DNA of 64,000 nt from Paucimonas sp. (lineage in GTDB: Bacteria > Pseudomonadota > Gammaproteobacteria > Pseudomonadales > Pseudomonadaceae): positions 21,328 to 85,327 of the forward strand of contig JAIRVG010000053.1 of assembly GCA_031253995.1 (NCBI GenBank), in the 5' to 3' direction. The stretch's first letter is position 1. Each line of letters starts with the position of its first letter. A model generated the notes under the pieces. It saw nothing but the letters and a program-made list of their open reading frames with translations. It was not told the origin of the DNA and did no database searches. Below are positions 17,493-26,190 of this stretch, in pieces. Made by a program: the position numbers and the translations under genes.

Positions 17493-17512
17493 AACTGATA
17501 GTTTTGTCAGTT
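17493..17512. promoter_or_regulatory. lux-box-like palindrome, unit 2
   Basis: AACTGATAGTTTTGTCAGTT is part of the inverted repeat 17491-17514, with one mismatch. It fits CT-N12-AG. A possible -10 (TAGCGT, 17534-17539) follows 21 bp later and the start codon 88 bp later. A CTTCGTTCG block in the leader (17561) recurs in unit 3. Confidence 0.68.
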
Positions 17513-17599
17513 GCGCATCCGTGCACCTGGTTTTAGCGTGGATAACACGGACAGCTTGGTCTTCGTTCGCTCTTCGCAAATAACCAAGGAAGAACCATC

Positions 17600-18073
17600 A
17601 TGAATCTGCATACTCACTGGCTGCCAGCAATAGGCTTGATTGCATTGGTCAGTTTCAGCACCGGCGCGCAAGCCGCGGCGCCCGCTTTATGCTTTCAGAC
17701 AGAAGACGACTACCGTCGATACCAGGCCTACGGTGATGAAATTCCTCCACTTCCTGATATAGAGGAAGTGGGTGAAGATAAATACTACGAAGCCAAGGCA
17801 GAAGCCGATGAAGGCCTACCAAAAAGGAAAAACGTGAATATCAGGATAAGCCAGAGCGTATCCGGAGATAACATCATCGCCGACGCCAGTGCTTCGACGA
17901 CACCCAGTGGGCAGAAGAAATTTGCCTGGGGAAAAAGCGACATTGTCTCCAGCGCTGCCCAATACTCCAGCAGGCAAGGTTCTTCGGGAAGTTATAAAAA
18001 TATCCAGCTTCACGTGTCAGATCCGGTATGCGGGGTGTCCGCCTCCGAACAAGTCCGGATAGTGACGCCCTGA
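17600..18073 (+). CDS. Small secreted PKD-like protein, paralogue 2
   Basis: A 157-residue secreted protein; the signal peptide ends near GAQAAAPA. The mature chain opens with LCFQTEDDYRRYQAYGDEIPPLP, has an acidic middle region, then KRKNVNIRI, ADASASTTPSGQKKFAWGKS and HVSDPVCG. It aligns with the genes at 16981, 18088 and 19228. It is followed after 14 bp by paralogue 3, whose ribosome-binding site overlaps its stop codon. Function unknown. Confidence 0.75.
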   Translation: MNLHTHWLPAIGLIALVSFSTGAQAAAPALCFQTEDDYRRYQAYGDEIPPLPDIEEVGEDKYYEAKAEADEGLPKRKNVNIRISQSVSGDNIIADASASTTPSGQKKFAWGKSDIVSSAAQYSSRQGSSGSYKNIQLHVSDPVCGVSASEQVRIVTP

Positions 18074-18087
18074 AAGGAGCCAGACTG

Positions 18088-18453
18088 ATGAATAGCAAAA
18101 CGATTTCCCTGGGTGCATGCCTGATTCTTTTCACTCAACTTTCTGCGCACGCCTCAACAACCCCCGATTTCTGTTTCGACCAGGATTCCAGCAAAAGAAA
18201 ACCCATCAATATTGTCGTCAAGGAAACCCAGAAGGACGGCATGATCTACCTCGATGCCAGTTCCACCACTTCACCCAGTGGAGAAACGTCATTTGCATGG
18301 GGTGAGAATCCAAAAAGCTTCACCGCGGCGGATAGCAAGATCTCATCCATGGCAGGCCGACCGGGAACCACCGGCGGCATACTGCTGACCGTGCTTGATC
18401 CCAGGTGCTTGGTCAGGGAGTCGAAGATGATCACCTTCACCTCCGAGCCATGA
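18088..18453 (+). CDS. Small secreted PKD-like protein, paralogue 3 (short form)
   Basis: A 121-residue protein from ATG 18088 (AAAGGAG upstream). It has a signal peptide (MNSKTISLGACLILFTQLSA) and the two family cysteines (DFCFDQ and DPRC), plus LDASSTTSPSGETSFAWGEN and ADSKIS. It lacks the central YxxYGDE...P segment of about 40 residues present in the other three, so it is essentially the PKD-like domain alone. It is co-transcribed with paralogue 2. Function unknown. Confidence 0.75.
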   Translation: MNSKTISLGACLILFTQLSAHASTTPDFCFDQDSSKRKPINIVVKETQKDGMIYLDASSTTSPSGETSFAWGENPKSFTAADSKISSMAGRPGTTGGILLTVLDPRCLVRESKMITFTSEP

Positions 18454-18464
18454 TTTGCAAAAAA

Positions 18465-18491
18465 GTAGCCTGCAAGGTCGCATCAGGCTAC
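18465..18491 (+). terminator. Hairpin after paralogue 3
   Basis: GTAGCCTG (18465-18472) pairs with CAGGCTAC (18484-18491) across an 11-nt loop. It starts 12 bp after the stop codon. There is no strong T-run, so it is a weak candidate terminator. Confidence 0.45.
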
Positions 18492-18618
18492 GAAATTCAC
18501 CGATTTCCGGCTTTCTTGTAGGCAATTTCCCAAGCATACTCCGCCGGCTTATCAGCTGTTGCGTAGTGGGGAAACGCTGCCTAGTCTTCGTCCGTCGTTG
18601 CCAAATCAACGACCGGTT

Positions 18619-18738
18619 TTGACAGACCGCCTCTGAATCCCCTGTGCCGCAGTTGCTTATGGCAGCTGTGCGTGTGGGCACCTCACGGTGCGCCGGGGCT
18701 CCAGGGGTCCTTGGTCTGTCAACCCATGCACAGCTGCC
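18619..18738 (+). other. Structured intergenic element upstream of the DUF6124-like gene
   Basis: Within the 345-bp gap 18454-18798 lies a dense set of nested inverted repeats. A 10-bp closing stem pairs 18619-18628 with 18713-18722, and a 6-bp stem pairs 18639-18644 with 18702-18707. Two hairpins lie inside (CAGTTGC/GCAGCTG at 18650-18668; GGGCACC/GGTGCGCC at 18676-18694). A competing perfect 11-bp pairing joins 18661-18671 with 18728-18738. It could be a leader RNA, a small RNA gene or a mobile-element relic; the sequence does not decide. Confidence 0.45.
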
Positions 18739-18798
18739 ACCCAACCGTTTGACAGCGGCGTTGGCAGTTCCCCGTTATCTACCCCTGGAGAACTGATC

Positions 18799-19038
18799 AT
18801 GAAGAAACTCGTCCCCGATCCACCCTATGCCTACATCACTCCCGGCGTATCGCACGAAGAAGCGATCCTCAAGGCCGAGGAGTTCGTCATGAAAGCCATC
18901 GCCGCCGCCTCGGGGCTTCCCGAGCCCGCCAAGAAGCGTCATCAGGAAATGCTCGGTGAGTCACTGTTGTACATGCGGATCGCCAAGGCATTTCTGGTCG
19001 TCGCCTCGGCGAAGTCGACGCAGAGTGTGCTGATCTGA
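18799..19038 (+). CDS. Small Pseudomonas DUF6124/DUF3077-type protein
   Basis: A 79-residue protein from ATG 18799, preceded by CTGGAG. The N-terminus is a proline- and aromatic-containing block (KKLVPDPPYAYITPGVSHEEAILKAEEF) followed by a mostly helical part ending AFLVVASAKST. This pattern belongs to a Pseudomonas-specific family of unknown function that is often found in many copies per genome. It has no lux-box-like palindrome, but a structured leader lies just upstream. A REP hairpin follows. Confidence 0.75.
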   Translation: MKKLVPDPPYAYITPGVSHEEAILKAEEFVMKAIAAASGLPEPAKKRHQEMLGESLLYMRIAKAFLVVASAKSTQSVLI

Positions 19039-19046
19039 TAGCGAAA

Positions 19047-19078
19047 CCTGTGGGAGCGGGTTCACCCGCTCCCACAGG
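19047..19078. terminator. REP hairpin terminator
   Basis: A perfect 14-bp stem (CCTGTGGGAGCGGG / CCCGCTCCCACAGG) with a TTCA loop, starting 8 bp after the preceding stop codon. Confidence 0.75.
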
Positions 19079-19119
19079 TCCGCGCAAGGCTTCCTGGTAG
19101 TTCATTCATCGGGTTTCAC

Positions 19120-19139
19120 AACTGATATTTCTATCAGTT
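19120..19139. promoter_or_regulatory. lux-box-like palindrome, unit 3
   Basis: AACTGATATTTCTATCAGTT is a perfect inverted repeat (9-bp arms in 19119-19140). It fits CT-N12-AG, with a possible -10 (TAGCGT, 19161-19166) 21 bp downstream and the start codon 89 bp downstream. Confidence 0.7.
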
Positions 19140-19227
19140 GTTCACAGGCAACTCTTGATTTAGCGTGAATATCCATCGAGCAGCTGTGTTTTCGTTCGAG
19201 TTCACTGGTACTCAGGAGCTCTGAAAT

Positions 19228-19728
19228 ATGAAACCGGGAATGCTTTCAATCGTCTCCATCCTTGCCATGACTGTCTCTTATTGCACCGGTTCTTATGCCG
19301 AAAACAACGCACCAGAGCGGTGCTTTCAGACCCACAAAGACTGGGAGGTATATACGAGGAATGGCGACGAGGTGCCTCAAAACCCCGTACCTTCCGCAAC
19401 TACCGGCCAGTACGCCATGGGTTTTTATAAATTGGGTTTAGCGAGGGGTGATTACGCACATGGGCCCGCCAAGCGAAAGGCAATAATCATAAACACCACA
19501 AGCAGCCGAACGGACAACCTGGTAACTATCGACGCCAGCGGTTCCACGACGCCAGGCGGAAAGATCGAGTTCGCCTGGGGAAACGACCCTACCAACTTCA
19601 GGGCCGGAGATAGCAAAGCCACCACTGAAGTTGCAGGGTCGAGCGGCACTGTCAGCATCCTGTTGATCGTCAAGGACCCGGTGTGTGGAAAAACCGAATC
19701 GAAACAGGTCGTCGCGACCTATAACTGA
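19228..19728 (+). CDS. Small secreted PKD-like protein, paralogue 4
   Basis: A 166-residue secreted protein with a signal peptide ending near SYAEN. The mature part has RCFQTHKDWEVYTRNGDEVPQNP, an insert, KRKAIIINT, then IDASGSTTPGGKIEFAWGND, GDSKATTEV, GSSGTVSILLIVKDPVCG. It is closest to a canonical PKD signature of the four (DASGSTTPGGKIEFAW). It has its own palindrome-bearing promoter region. aroE converges on it. Function unknown. Confidence 0.77.
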   Translation: MKPGMLSIVSILAMTVSYCTGSYAENNAPERCFQTHKDWEVYTRNGDEVPQNPVPSATTGQYAMGFYKLGLARGDYAHGPAKRKAIIINTTSSRTDNLVTIDASGSTTPGGKIEFAWGNDPTNFRAGDSKATTEVAGSSGTVSILLIVKDPVCGKTESKQVVATYN

Positions 19729-19774
19729 TCGTGGCGCGGGGTGTGGTTTTTTCTGGCCGCAAGAGCCCGATGAA

Positions 19775-20599
19775 TTACCCCCGCGCCAATTGCCGCCGCA
19801 GCTCCGCCAGCACCGGCGCCGTCTCCGGACGCACGCCACGCCAGATGAAGAACGCCTCCGCCGCTTGCTCGGCCAGCATCCCCAACCCATCCAGCACTTG
19901 CACCGCACCGTGCTCGCGGGCCCAGACGCAGAACGGCGTCGGCTCCTTGCCGTACATCATGTCGTAGCACACGGTCTGCCCCGGCTGGATCAGCCCCGGG
20001 TCAATCGGCGGCAGCTCACCAGCGAGGCTCGCCGAGGTGGCGTTGATGATCAGGTCCACCGGCTCTTTCAGCCAGCTGAAGCCACTGGCCGCGACCGGGC
20101 CGAGGTCGGCGAATTCGCGGGCCAGGTGCTCGGCTTTTTCCACGGTACGGTTGGCAATCACCAGCGATGCTGGCTTGTGCGCCAGCAGCGGTTCGAGCAC
20201 ACCACGTACCGCACCGCCAGCACCCAGCAGGAGGATGCGCTTGCCCGCCATTTCCACGCCGGCATTCACGGTGAGGTCACGGACCAGGCCAGCACCATCG
20301 GTGTTGTCGCCCTGCAGGCGGCCATCGTCGAGGCGGGTGAGGGTGTTCACCGCCCCGGCGCGCTGGGCGCGGGGGGTCAGGCTGTCGACCATGCGGAAGG
20401 CTTCTTCCTTGAACGGCACGGTGACGTTGGCACCCAGGCCTTGTTTGAAGAAGCCCTGGGCACAAGCGGTGAAGTCGTCCAGCGGGGCCAGCAGGGTGTC
20501 GTATTCCAGTGTTTCGCCGGTCTGGGCGGCGAACAACCGGTGGATCAACGGCGACTTGCTGTGGCCGATGGGATTGCCGAATACAACATACTGGTCCAT
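19775..20599 (-). CDS. aroE: Shikimate dehydrogenase (NADP+)
   Basis: Reduces 3-dehydroshikimate to shikimate in aromatic amino acid synthesis. 274 residues. The substrate-binding block [18 protein letters not shown] is at residues 7-24, the catalytic lysine in [11 protein letters not shown], the conserved [12 protein letters not shown] at about 100-111, and the NADP fold glycine motif [15 protein letters not shown] at about 127-141 with NRT for the 2'-phosphate. Length is normal. It lies 40 bp downstream of hemF and is probably co-transcribed. Confidence 0.97.
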   Translation of the reverse strand: MDQYVVFGNPIGHSKSPLIHRLFAAQTGETLEYDTLLAPLDDFTACAQGFFKQGLGANVTVPFKEEAFRMVDSLTPRAQRAGAVNTLTRLDDGRLQGDNTDGAGLVRDLTVNAGVEMAGKRILLLGAGGAVRGVLEPLLAHKPASLVIANRTVEKAEHLAREFADLGPVAASGFSWLKEPVDLIINATSASLAGELPPIDPGLIQPGQTVCYDMMYGKEPTPFCVWAREHGAVQVLDGLGMLAEQAAEAFFIWRGVRPETAPVLAELRRQLARG

Positions 20600-20639
20600 T
20601 CACGCGCTTCCTGGGTCAGACGGGGTGAGCACAATGGGC

Positions 20640-21647
<1,008 letters not shown>

Positions 21648-21699
21648 TCAAGCAAAAGGCGTCCGATAGGCCCTTTCCCCGATGCTCAGGAGAGTGCAG

Positions 21700-22677
21700 A
21701 TGGCCAAGCGTATCCAGTTCAGCCAGCATGGCGGCCCCGAGGTCCTGACCCTGGTCGAGTTCGAACCCAAGGCGCCCGCGGCGGGCAATGTGCGTGTGCG
21801 CAACCACGCCATCGGTCTGAATTTCATCGACACCTATTTCCGTGGCGGGCTGTACGCGCCGCCGTCGCTGCCGTCCGGCCTGGGCACCGAGGGTGCCGGG
21901 GTGGTGGAGGCGGTGGGCGAGGGCGTGACCCGCTTCAAGGCCGGTGACCGCGTGGCCTATGCCGGTGGCCCGCTGGGTGCATACAGCGAAGTGCATGAAC
22001 TGCCGGCGGCCAACCTGGTGTCGCTGCCGCAGGACATCAGCTTCGAGGATGCCGCGGCGGTGATGCTCAAGGGCCTGACCGTGCAGTACCTGCTGCGCCA
22101 GACCTACGACGTGCAGCCGGGCGAGATCATCCTGTTCCATGCGGCGGCGGGCGGGGTCGGGTCGCTGGCGTGCCAATGGGCCAAGGCCCTGGGCGCGAAG
22201 CTGATCGGCACCGTGAGTTCAGCGGAAAAGGCCGAGCGCGCCAAGGCGCTGGGGGCCTGGGCGACCATCGACTACAGCCGTGAAGACGTGGCGCAGCGGG
22301 TGCTGGAACTGACCGACGGCAAGAAATGCCCGGTGGTGTACGACGGCGTGGGGCAGGATACCTGGCTGACCTCCCTGGACTGCCTGGCGCCGCGCGGGCT
22401 GATGGTCAGCTTCGGCAATGCGTCCGGTGCGGTGAGCGGGGTGAACCTGGGGATCCTGGCGCAGAAGGGTTCGCTGTATGTCACCCGGCCGACCCTGGCG
22501 AGCTATGCCAACAATGCCGAGAACACCCAGGCGATGGCCAACGAGCTGTTCGGGATGATTGCCAGTGGCAAGGTGAAGGTGGATATCCAGCAGCGCTATC
22601 CGCTGGCGGAGGCGGCGAAGGCGCAGAGCGAGTTGTCGGCGAGGAAGACGGTGGGGTCGACTGTTCTGATTCCCTGA
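21700..22677 (+). CDS. qor: NADPH:quinone oxidoreductase, zinc-less MDR family
   Basis: A 325-residue cytoplasmic medium-chain dehydrogenase/reductase that reduces quinones with NADPH, by family. ATG 21700 follows CAGGAGA. Domain order is GroES-like (about 25-115; NFIDTYFRGGLY, GTEGAGVVEAVGEGV) then a Rossmann domain with HAAAGGVGSLACQWAKALGA near residue 150. Zinc-ligand cysteines are absent, as in the Qor group. It is divergent from hemF with about 130 bp between starts. Confidence 0.93.
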   Translation: MAKRIQFSQHGGPEVLTLVEFEPKAPAAGNVRVRNHAIGLNFIDTYFRGGLYAPPSLPSGLGTEGAGVVEAVGEGVTRFKAGDRVAYAGGPLGAYSEVHELPAANLVSLPQDISFEDAAAVMLKGLTVQYLLRQTYDVQPGEIILFHAAAGGVGSLACQWAKALGAKLIGTVSSAEKAERAKALGAWATIDYSREDVAQRVLELTDGKKCPVVYDGVGQDTWLTSLDCLAPRGLMVSFGNASGAVSGVNLGILAQKGSLYVTRPTLASYANNAENTQAMANELFGMIASGKVKVDIQQRYPLAEAAKAQSELSARKTVGSTVLIP

Positions 22678-22687
22678 TTTCTTGTGG

Positions 22688-22781
22688 TGGGGCCGATGGC
22701 CTCATCGCTGGCAAGCCAGCTCCCACAGGTATTGCTTACCCTGTGGGAGCTGGCTTGCCAGCGATGAGGCCATCAGCCCCA
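22688..22781. repeat. Paired REP, 42-bp arms, between qor and tsaC
   Basis: A nearly perfect long inverted repeat (22688-22729 and 22740-22781) with a 10-bp centre. Each arm holds ATCGCTGGCAAGCCAGC. It lies between convergent genes, so it likely ends transcription in both directions. Confidence 0.9.
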
Positions 22782-22788
22782 CTCCAAA

Positions 22789-23346
22789 TTACCCAGCTCG
22801 AACCACCTCACCACTGGCCAGATCCCGAATCACACTCGGATTCTTCCGCCCACCCAGCGCCCCACCCAGCACCAGATCCAGCTGCCCGTGGAAATACTGT
22901 TCCACCCGCAACCGGCTCTTAGCCGCCGGACGCCCGGCCGGGTTGGCCGAGGTGGACACCAGCGGCCCCACCAGCGAACACAGGTCGCGCACCAGCGGAT
23001 GATCGCTGACCCGCAGCGCCACGGTGTCATGCACCCCGGTGATCCACTCCGGCAGCATCCCCTGGTGCGGCACCAGCCAGGTGTTCGGGCCCGGCCAGGT
23101 GCTGGCCATGCGGTCGAGCCAAAGGTCCGGGAAGTCTTCGAACAGGAAGTCGAACTGACGAATGTTGTCGGCGATCAGGATCAGCCCCTTGTTCACCGAA
23201 CGCGACTTAAGCGCCAACAGGCGATCCACCGCTTCTTCGTTCCATGGGTCACAGCCCAGGCCCCAGACCGCTTCGGTCGGATAGGCAATCACCGCTCCGG
23301 CCCGGATTTCCCGCGCGGCTTGTTGCGCACGCCAACTGTTCACCAT
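22789..23346 (-). CDS. tsaC: Threonylcarbamoyl-AMP synthase
   Basis: Makes threonylcarbamoyl-AMP from threonine, bicarbonate and ATP, for the universal t6A37 modification of ANN-decoding tRNAs. 185 residues, the usual TsaC length, from ATG 23346. Blocks: [19 protein letters not shown] (residues 16-34), [16 protein letters not shown] (45-60), [11 protein letters not shown], and [12 protein letters not shown]. There is no SUA5 extension. It is 40 bp downstream of dprA and probably in the same transcript. Confidence 0.95.
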   Translation of the reverse strand: MVNSWRAQQAAREIRAGAVIAYPTEAVWGLGCDPWNEEAVDRLLALKSRSVNKGLILIADNIRQFDFLFEDFPDLWLDRMASTWPGPNTWLVPHQGMLPEWITGVHDTVALRVSDHPLVRDLCSLVGPLVSTSANPAGRPAAKSRLRVEQYFHGQLDLVLGGALGGRKNPSVIRDLASGEVVRAG

Positions 23347-23385
23347 TTTCGTTTCACTCCGCTTCAAGGCTGATGCGCAGTTTAC

Positions 23386-24483
23386 TTAGGCAGGGCGGGC
23401 AAACCAACGTCCCGCTTGATTGCAGACTAGCCCGTCCAGCTCCAGCTCGGTCAAGGCCGCCAGCACCTTGGCCAATGGCTGGCCACTGCTGATGGCGAGG
23501 CTTTCGCTGGTCTGCGGCGCAGCAAGCAGCAGGGCGACCAGCGGATGGGCCGGTTTATCCACAGGCGCCGGCGCCAGGTTCTGCCAGCCCCGCAGGCTGT
23601 CGAGGATCGGTTCGATGCTTTCCACCAGCAACGCGCCATCGCGGATCAGCTGGTGGCAGCCCTTGGCCCCGGGATGGTGGATGGACCCGGGAATGGCATA
23701 CACCTCGCGCCCCTGTTCCGCCGCCAGTTTCGCGGTGATCAGCGAGCCGCTGGCGAGGCTGGCTTCCACCACCAGCACACCCAGGGAAAGGCCGCTGATG
23801 ATCCGGTTGCGCCGGGGGAAGTTTCCCGGCAAGGGACCCGCGTCCAGCGGAAACTCGGAAACCAGCGCACTGCCCTTTTCCAGCATGCTCCGTGCCAGCG
23901 CGCGGTGCCGCTGTGGATAAAGTTTTTCCAGCCCGGTGCCGAGCACGCCGATGGTGGCTCCGCCGGCATCGATAGCGGCCTGGTGCGCAGCGCCGTCGAT
24001 ACCCACCGCAAGACCGCTGGTGATGACGAAACCGGCCCGCGCCAGGCTGCGGGAAAACGCCGCTGCGGTGCCCAACGCGGGTGGCGTGGCACGCCGGCTG
24101 CCGACGATCGCCAGCTGCGGTTTATCCACAAGCGCAGCGTCGCCAGCGACGAAAAGGAGGGGCGGCGGGTCGGGGATTTCCGCGAGCAGGGCGGGGTAGG
24201 CGGGATCGTCCCACATCAGCAAATGCTGACCCGGACGCTCTAGCCAGCGCATCGCAGCCGCCGCGCCGTCACGCACCCCGGCACTGCGCCGGGCATCGCA
24301 GGCCGACTGCGGCAGACCCAGCGCCACCCACGCGGAGGCCGGCGCACTGAGCGCGGCAGATGCCGAACCGAAGGCCTGGATCAGTTTCACGAAGCGCCGC
24401 GGACCGATCTCGGGCAACTGCTGCAGACGCAGGCGTGCCTCCAGTTCGGCGGGCGGGCAGGTGGGAAATTCAGCGCAAGACAT
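23386..24483 (-). CDS. dprA: DprA, DNA-processing / RecA-loading protein
   Basis: Protects incoming single-stranded DNA and loads RecA during transformation. 365 residues from ATG 24483. An N-terminal SAM-like region is followed by the Rossmann-like DprA domain (LAIVGSRRATPPALGTA near 120, SGLAVGIDGAAHQAA, VLGTGLEKLYPQRH, SEFPLDAGPLPGNFPRRNRIISGLS, GSLITAKLAAEQGREVYAIPG) and a C-terminal winged-helix domain. Three perfect DnaA boxes (23555, 23912, 24122) lie inside the gene and one (24528) just upstream. Confidence 0.95.
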   Translation of the reverse strand: MSCAEFPTCPPAELEARLRLQQLPEIGPRRFVKLIQAFGSASAALSAPASAWVALGLPQSACDARRSAGVRDGAAAAMRWLERPGQHLLMWDDPAYPALLAEIPDPPPLLFVAGDAALVDKPQLAIVGSRRATPPALGTAAAFSRSLARAGFVITSGLAVGIDGAAHQAAIDAGGATIGVLGTGLEKLYPQRHRALARSMLEKGSALVSEFPLDAGPLPGNFPRRNRIISGLSLGVLVVEASLASGSLITAKLAAEQGREVYAIPGSIHHPGAKGCHQLIRDGALLVESIEPILDSLRGWQNLAPAPVDKPAHPLVALLLAAPQTSESLAISSGQPLAKVLAALTELELDGLVCNQAGRWFARPA

Positions 24484-24527
24484 ACGACCATCCTTGATCT
24501 TTCGGCGAGCGTCCACCCGTTACAACC

Positions 24528-24536
24528 TGTGGATAA
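24528..24536 (-). promoter_or_regulatory. DnaA box between dprA and def
   Basis: A perfect TGTGGATAA in the 209-bp divergent gap 24484-24692, closely followed by TGTTGATAA (24540-24548, one mismatch). The gap should also hold the dprA and def promoters; I see no strong consensus promoter. Confidence 0.6.
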
Positions 24537-24692
24537 CTCTGTTGATAATGCTTTGACAACTCTCCTCCGAAGAGCCGTCGACAGCCGGTTTTTCAACCCT
24601 AGCCGACCTTTTCACAGGTGCCGAATGCGCCGATTACCTTTATTATGTGCGTTCATGTTTGTCACACATCGCACAGTGCAGCTCATACGCCT

Positions 24693-25199
24693 ATGGCCAT
24701 TCTGAACATCCTCGAATTCCCGGACTCGCGCCTTCGCACCATCGCCAAACCGGTGACGGAAGTCGACGACGCCATCCGCCAGTTGGTGGATGACATGTTC
24801 GAAACCATGTACGAAGCCCCCGGCATCGGCCTCGCCGCCACCCAGGTCAACGTGCACAAGCGCGTGGTGGTCATGGACCTCAGCGAAGATCGCAGCGAGC
24901 CGCGGGTGTTCATCAACCCCGAGCTGGAAGAGCTGACCCGCGACATGGGCCAGTACCAGGAAGGCTGCCTGTCGGTCCCGGGGTTCTACGAGAACGTCGA
25001 CCGTCCGCTGCAGGTCCGGGTCAAGGCCCTGGACCGCGACGGCAAGCCGTTCGAACTGATCGCCGAGGGCCTGCTCGCCGTGTGCATCCAGCACGAGTGC
25101 GATCACCTCAACGGCAAGCTGTTCGTCGACTACCTGTCGAACCTCAAACGCGACCGCATCAAGAAGAAGCTGGAAAAGCAGCACCGCCAGCAAGCTTGA
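24693..25199 (+). CDS. def: Peptide deformylase
   Basis: Removes the formyl group from nascent proteins. 168 residues from ATG 24693. All three metal motifs are present: GIGLAATQV near residue 45, EGCLSVPGF near 90 with the cysteine ligand, and [13 protein letters not shown] near 130 with the HExxH histidines. It heads the def-fmt-rsmB-trkA run, divergent from dprA. A good intrinsic terminator separates it from fmt. Confidence 0.98.
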   Translation: MAILNILEFPDSRLRTIAKPVTEVDDAIRQLVDDMFETMYEAPGIGLAATQVNVHKRVVVMDLSEDRSEPRVFINPELEELTRDMGQYQEGCLSVPGFYENVDRPLQVRVKALDRDGKPFELIAEGLLAVCIQHECDHLNGKLFVDYLSNLKRDRIKKKLEKQHRQQA

Positions 25200-25214
25200 T
25201 CCACCTCACTCCAG

Positions 25215-25242
25215 AAGGCTTGCTCCGGCAAGCCTTTTTCTT
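25215..25242 (+). terminator. Intrinsic terminator between def and fmt
   Basis: A 9-bp stem (AAGGCTTGC / GCAAGCCTT) with a TCCG loop followed by a run of Ts. It begins 16 bp after the def stop; some readthrough into fmt is expected because fmt starts 16 bp later. Confidence 0.8.
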
Positions 25243-25257
25243 TTAAGCGAGAACTGC

Positions 25258-26190
25258 ATGCGCATCGTCTTCGCGGGCACCCCCGAGTTCGCCGCCGAAC
25301 ACCTCAAGGCCCTGCTGGCCAGCCAGCACGAAATCATCGCCGTCTACACCCAGCCGGACCGTCCGGCCGGGCGCGGGCAGAAGCTGATGCCGAGCCCGGT
25401 CAAGCAACTGGCTGTGGATAACGGCATCCCGGTGCTGCAACCGCCGACCCTGCGCAACCCCGAGGCACAGGCCGAACTGGCCGCGCTGCAGCCGGACCTG
25501 ATGGTGGTGGTGGCCTACGGCCTGATCCTGCCGCAGGTGGTGCTGGATATTCCGAAACACGGCTGCATCAACAGCCACGCCTCGCTGCTGCCACGCTGGC
25601 GCGGGGCCGCGCCGATCCAGCGCGCGGTGGAAGCGGGGGATGCCGAGAGCGGCGTCACCGTGATGCGCATGGAGGCTGGTCTCGACACCGGCCCGATGCT
25701 GCTCAAGGTGAGCACGCCGATCAGCGCCGAAGACACCGGCGGCAGCCTGCACGACCGCCTCGCCGAACTCGGCCCGCCTGCCGTACTGGAGGCCATTGCA
25801 GGCCTCGACGCCGGCACCCTGCACGGCGAAGTGCAGGACGACGCCCTGGCAACTTATGCACACAAGCTGAACAAGGACGAAGCGCGCATCGACTGGAACC
25901 GTCCGGCGGTCGAGCTGGAGCGCCTGGTGCGTGCCTTCAATCCGTGGCCGATCTGCCACAGCACGCTCGGCGGCGAAGCCCTGAAGGTGCTGGCCGCGAC
26001 CCTCGCCGAGGGCAAGGGCGCGCCGGGTGAAATCCTCTCCGCGAGCAAGGACGGCCTGATCGTCTCCTGTGGCCAAGGCGCGCTGTGCCTGACCCGCCTG
26101 CAACTGCCCGGTGGCAAGGCGCTGAACTTCAGCGACCTGTTCAACAGCCGTCGCGAGAAATTCACCCCTGGCACGGTGCTCGGCCAATGA
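25258..26190 (+). CDS. fmt: Methionyl-tRNA formyltransferase
   Basis: Formylates initiator Met-tRNA using 10-formyltetrahydrofolate. 310 residues. N-terminal block [20 protein letters not shown], the catalytic N/H/D set in [20 protein letters not shown] with [11 protein letters not shown], and a C-terminal OB-like domain from about residue 205 ([19 protein letters not shown]). The rsmB start overlaps its stop. One DnaA box at 25413 lies in codons for VDN. Confidence 0.98.
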   Translation: MRIVFAGTPEFAAEHLKALLASQHEIIAVYTQPDRPAGRGQKLMPSPVKQLAVDNGIPVLQPPTLRNPEAQAELAALQPDLMVVVAYGLILPQVVLDIPKHGCINSHASLLPRWRGAAPIQRAVEAGDAESGVTVMRMEAGLDTGPMLLKVSTPISAEDTGGSLHDRLAELGPPAVLEAIAGLDAGTLHGEVQDDALATYAHKLNKDEARIDWNRPAVELERLVRAFNPWPICHSTLGGEALKVLAATLAEGKGAPGEILSASKDGLIVSCGQGALCLTRLQLPGGKALNFSDLFNSRREKFTPGTVLGQ

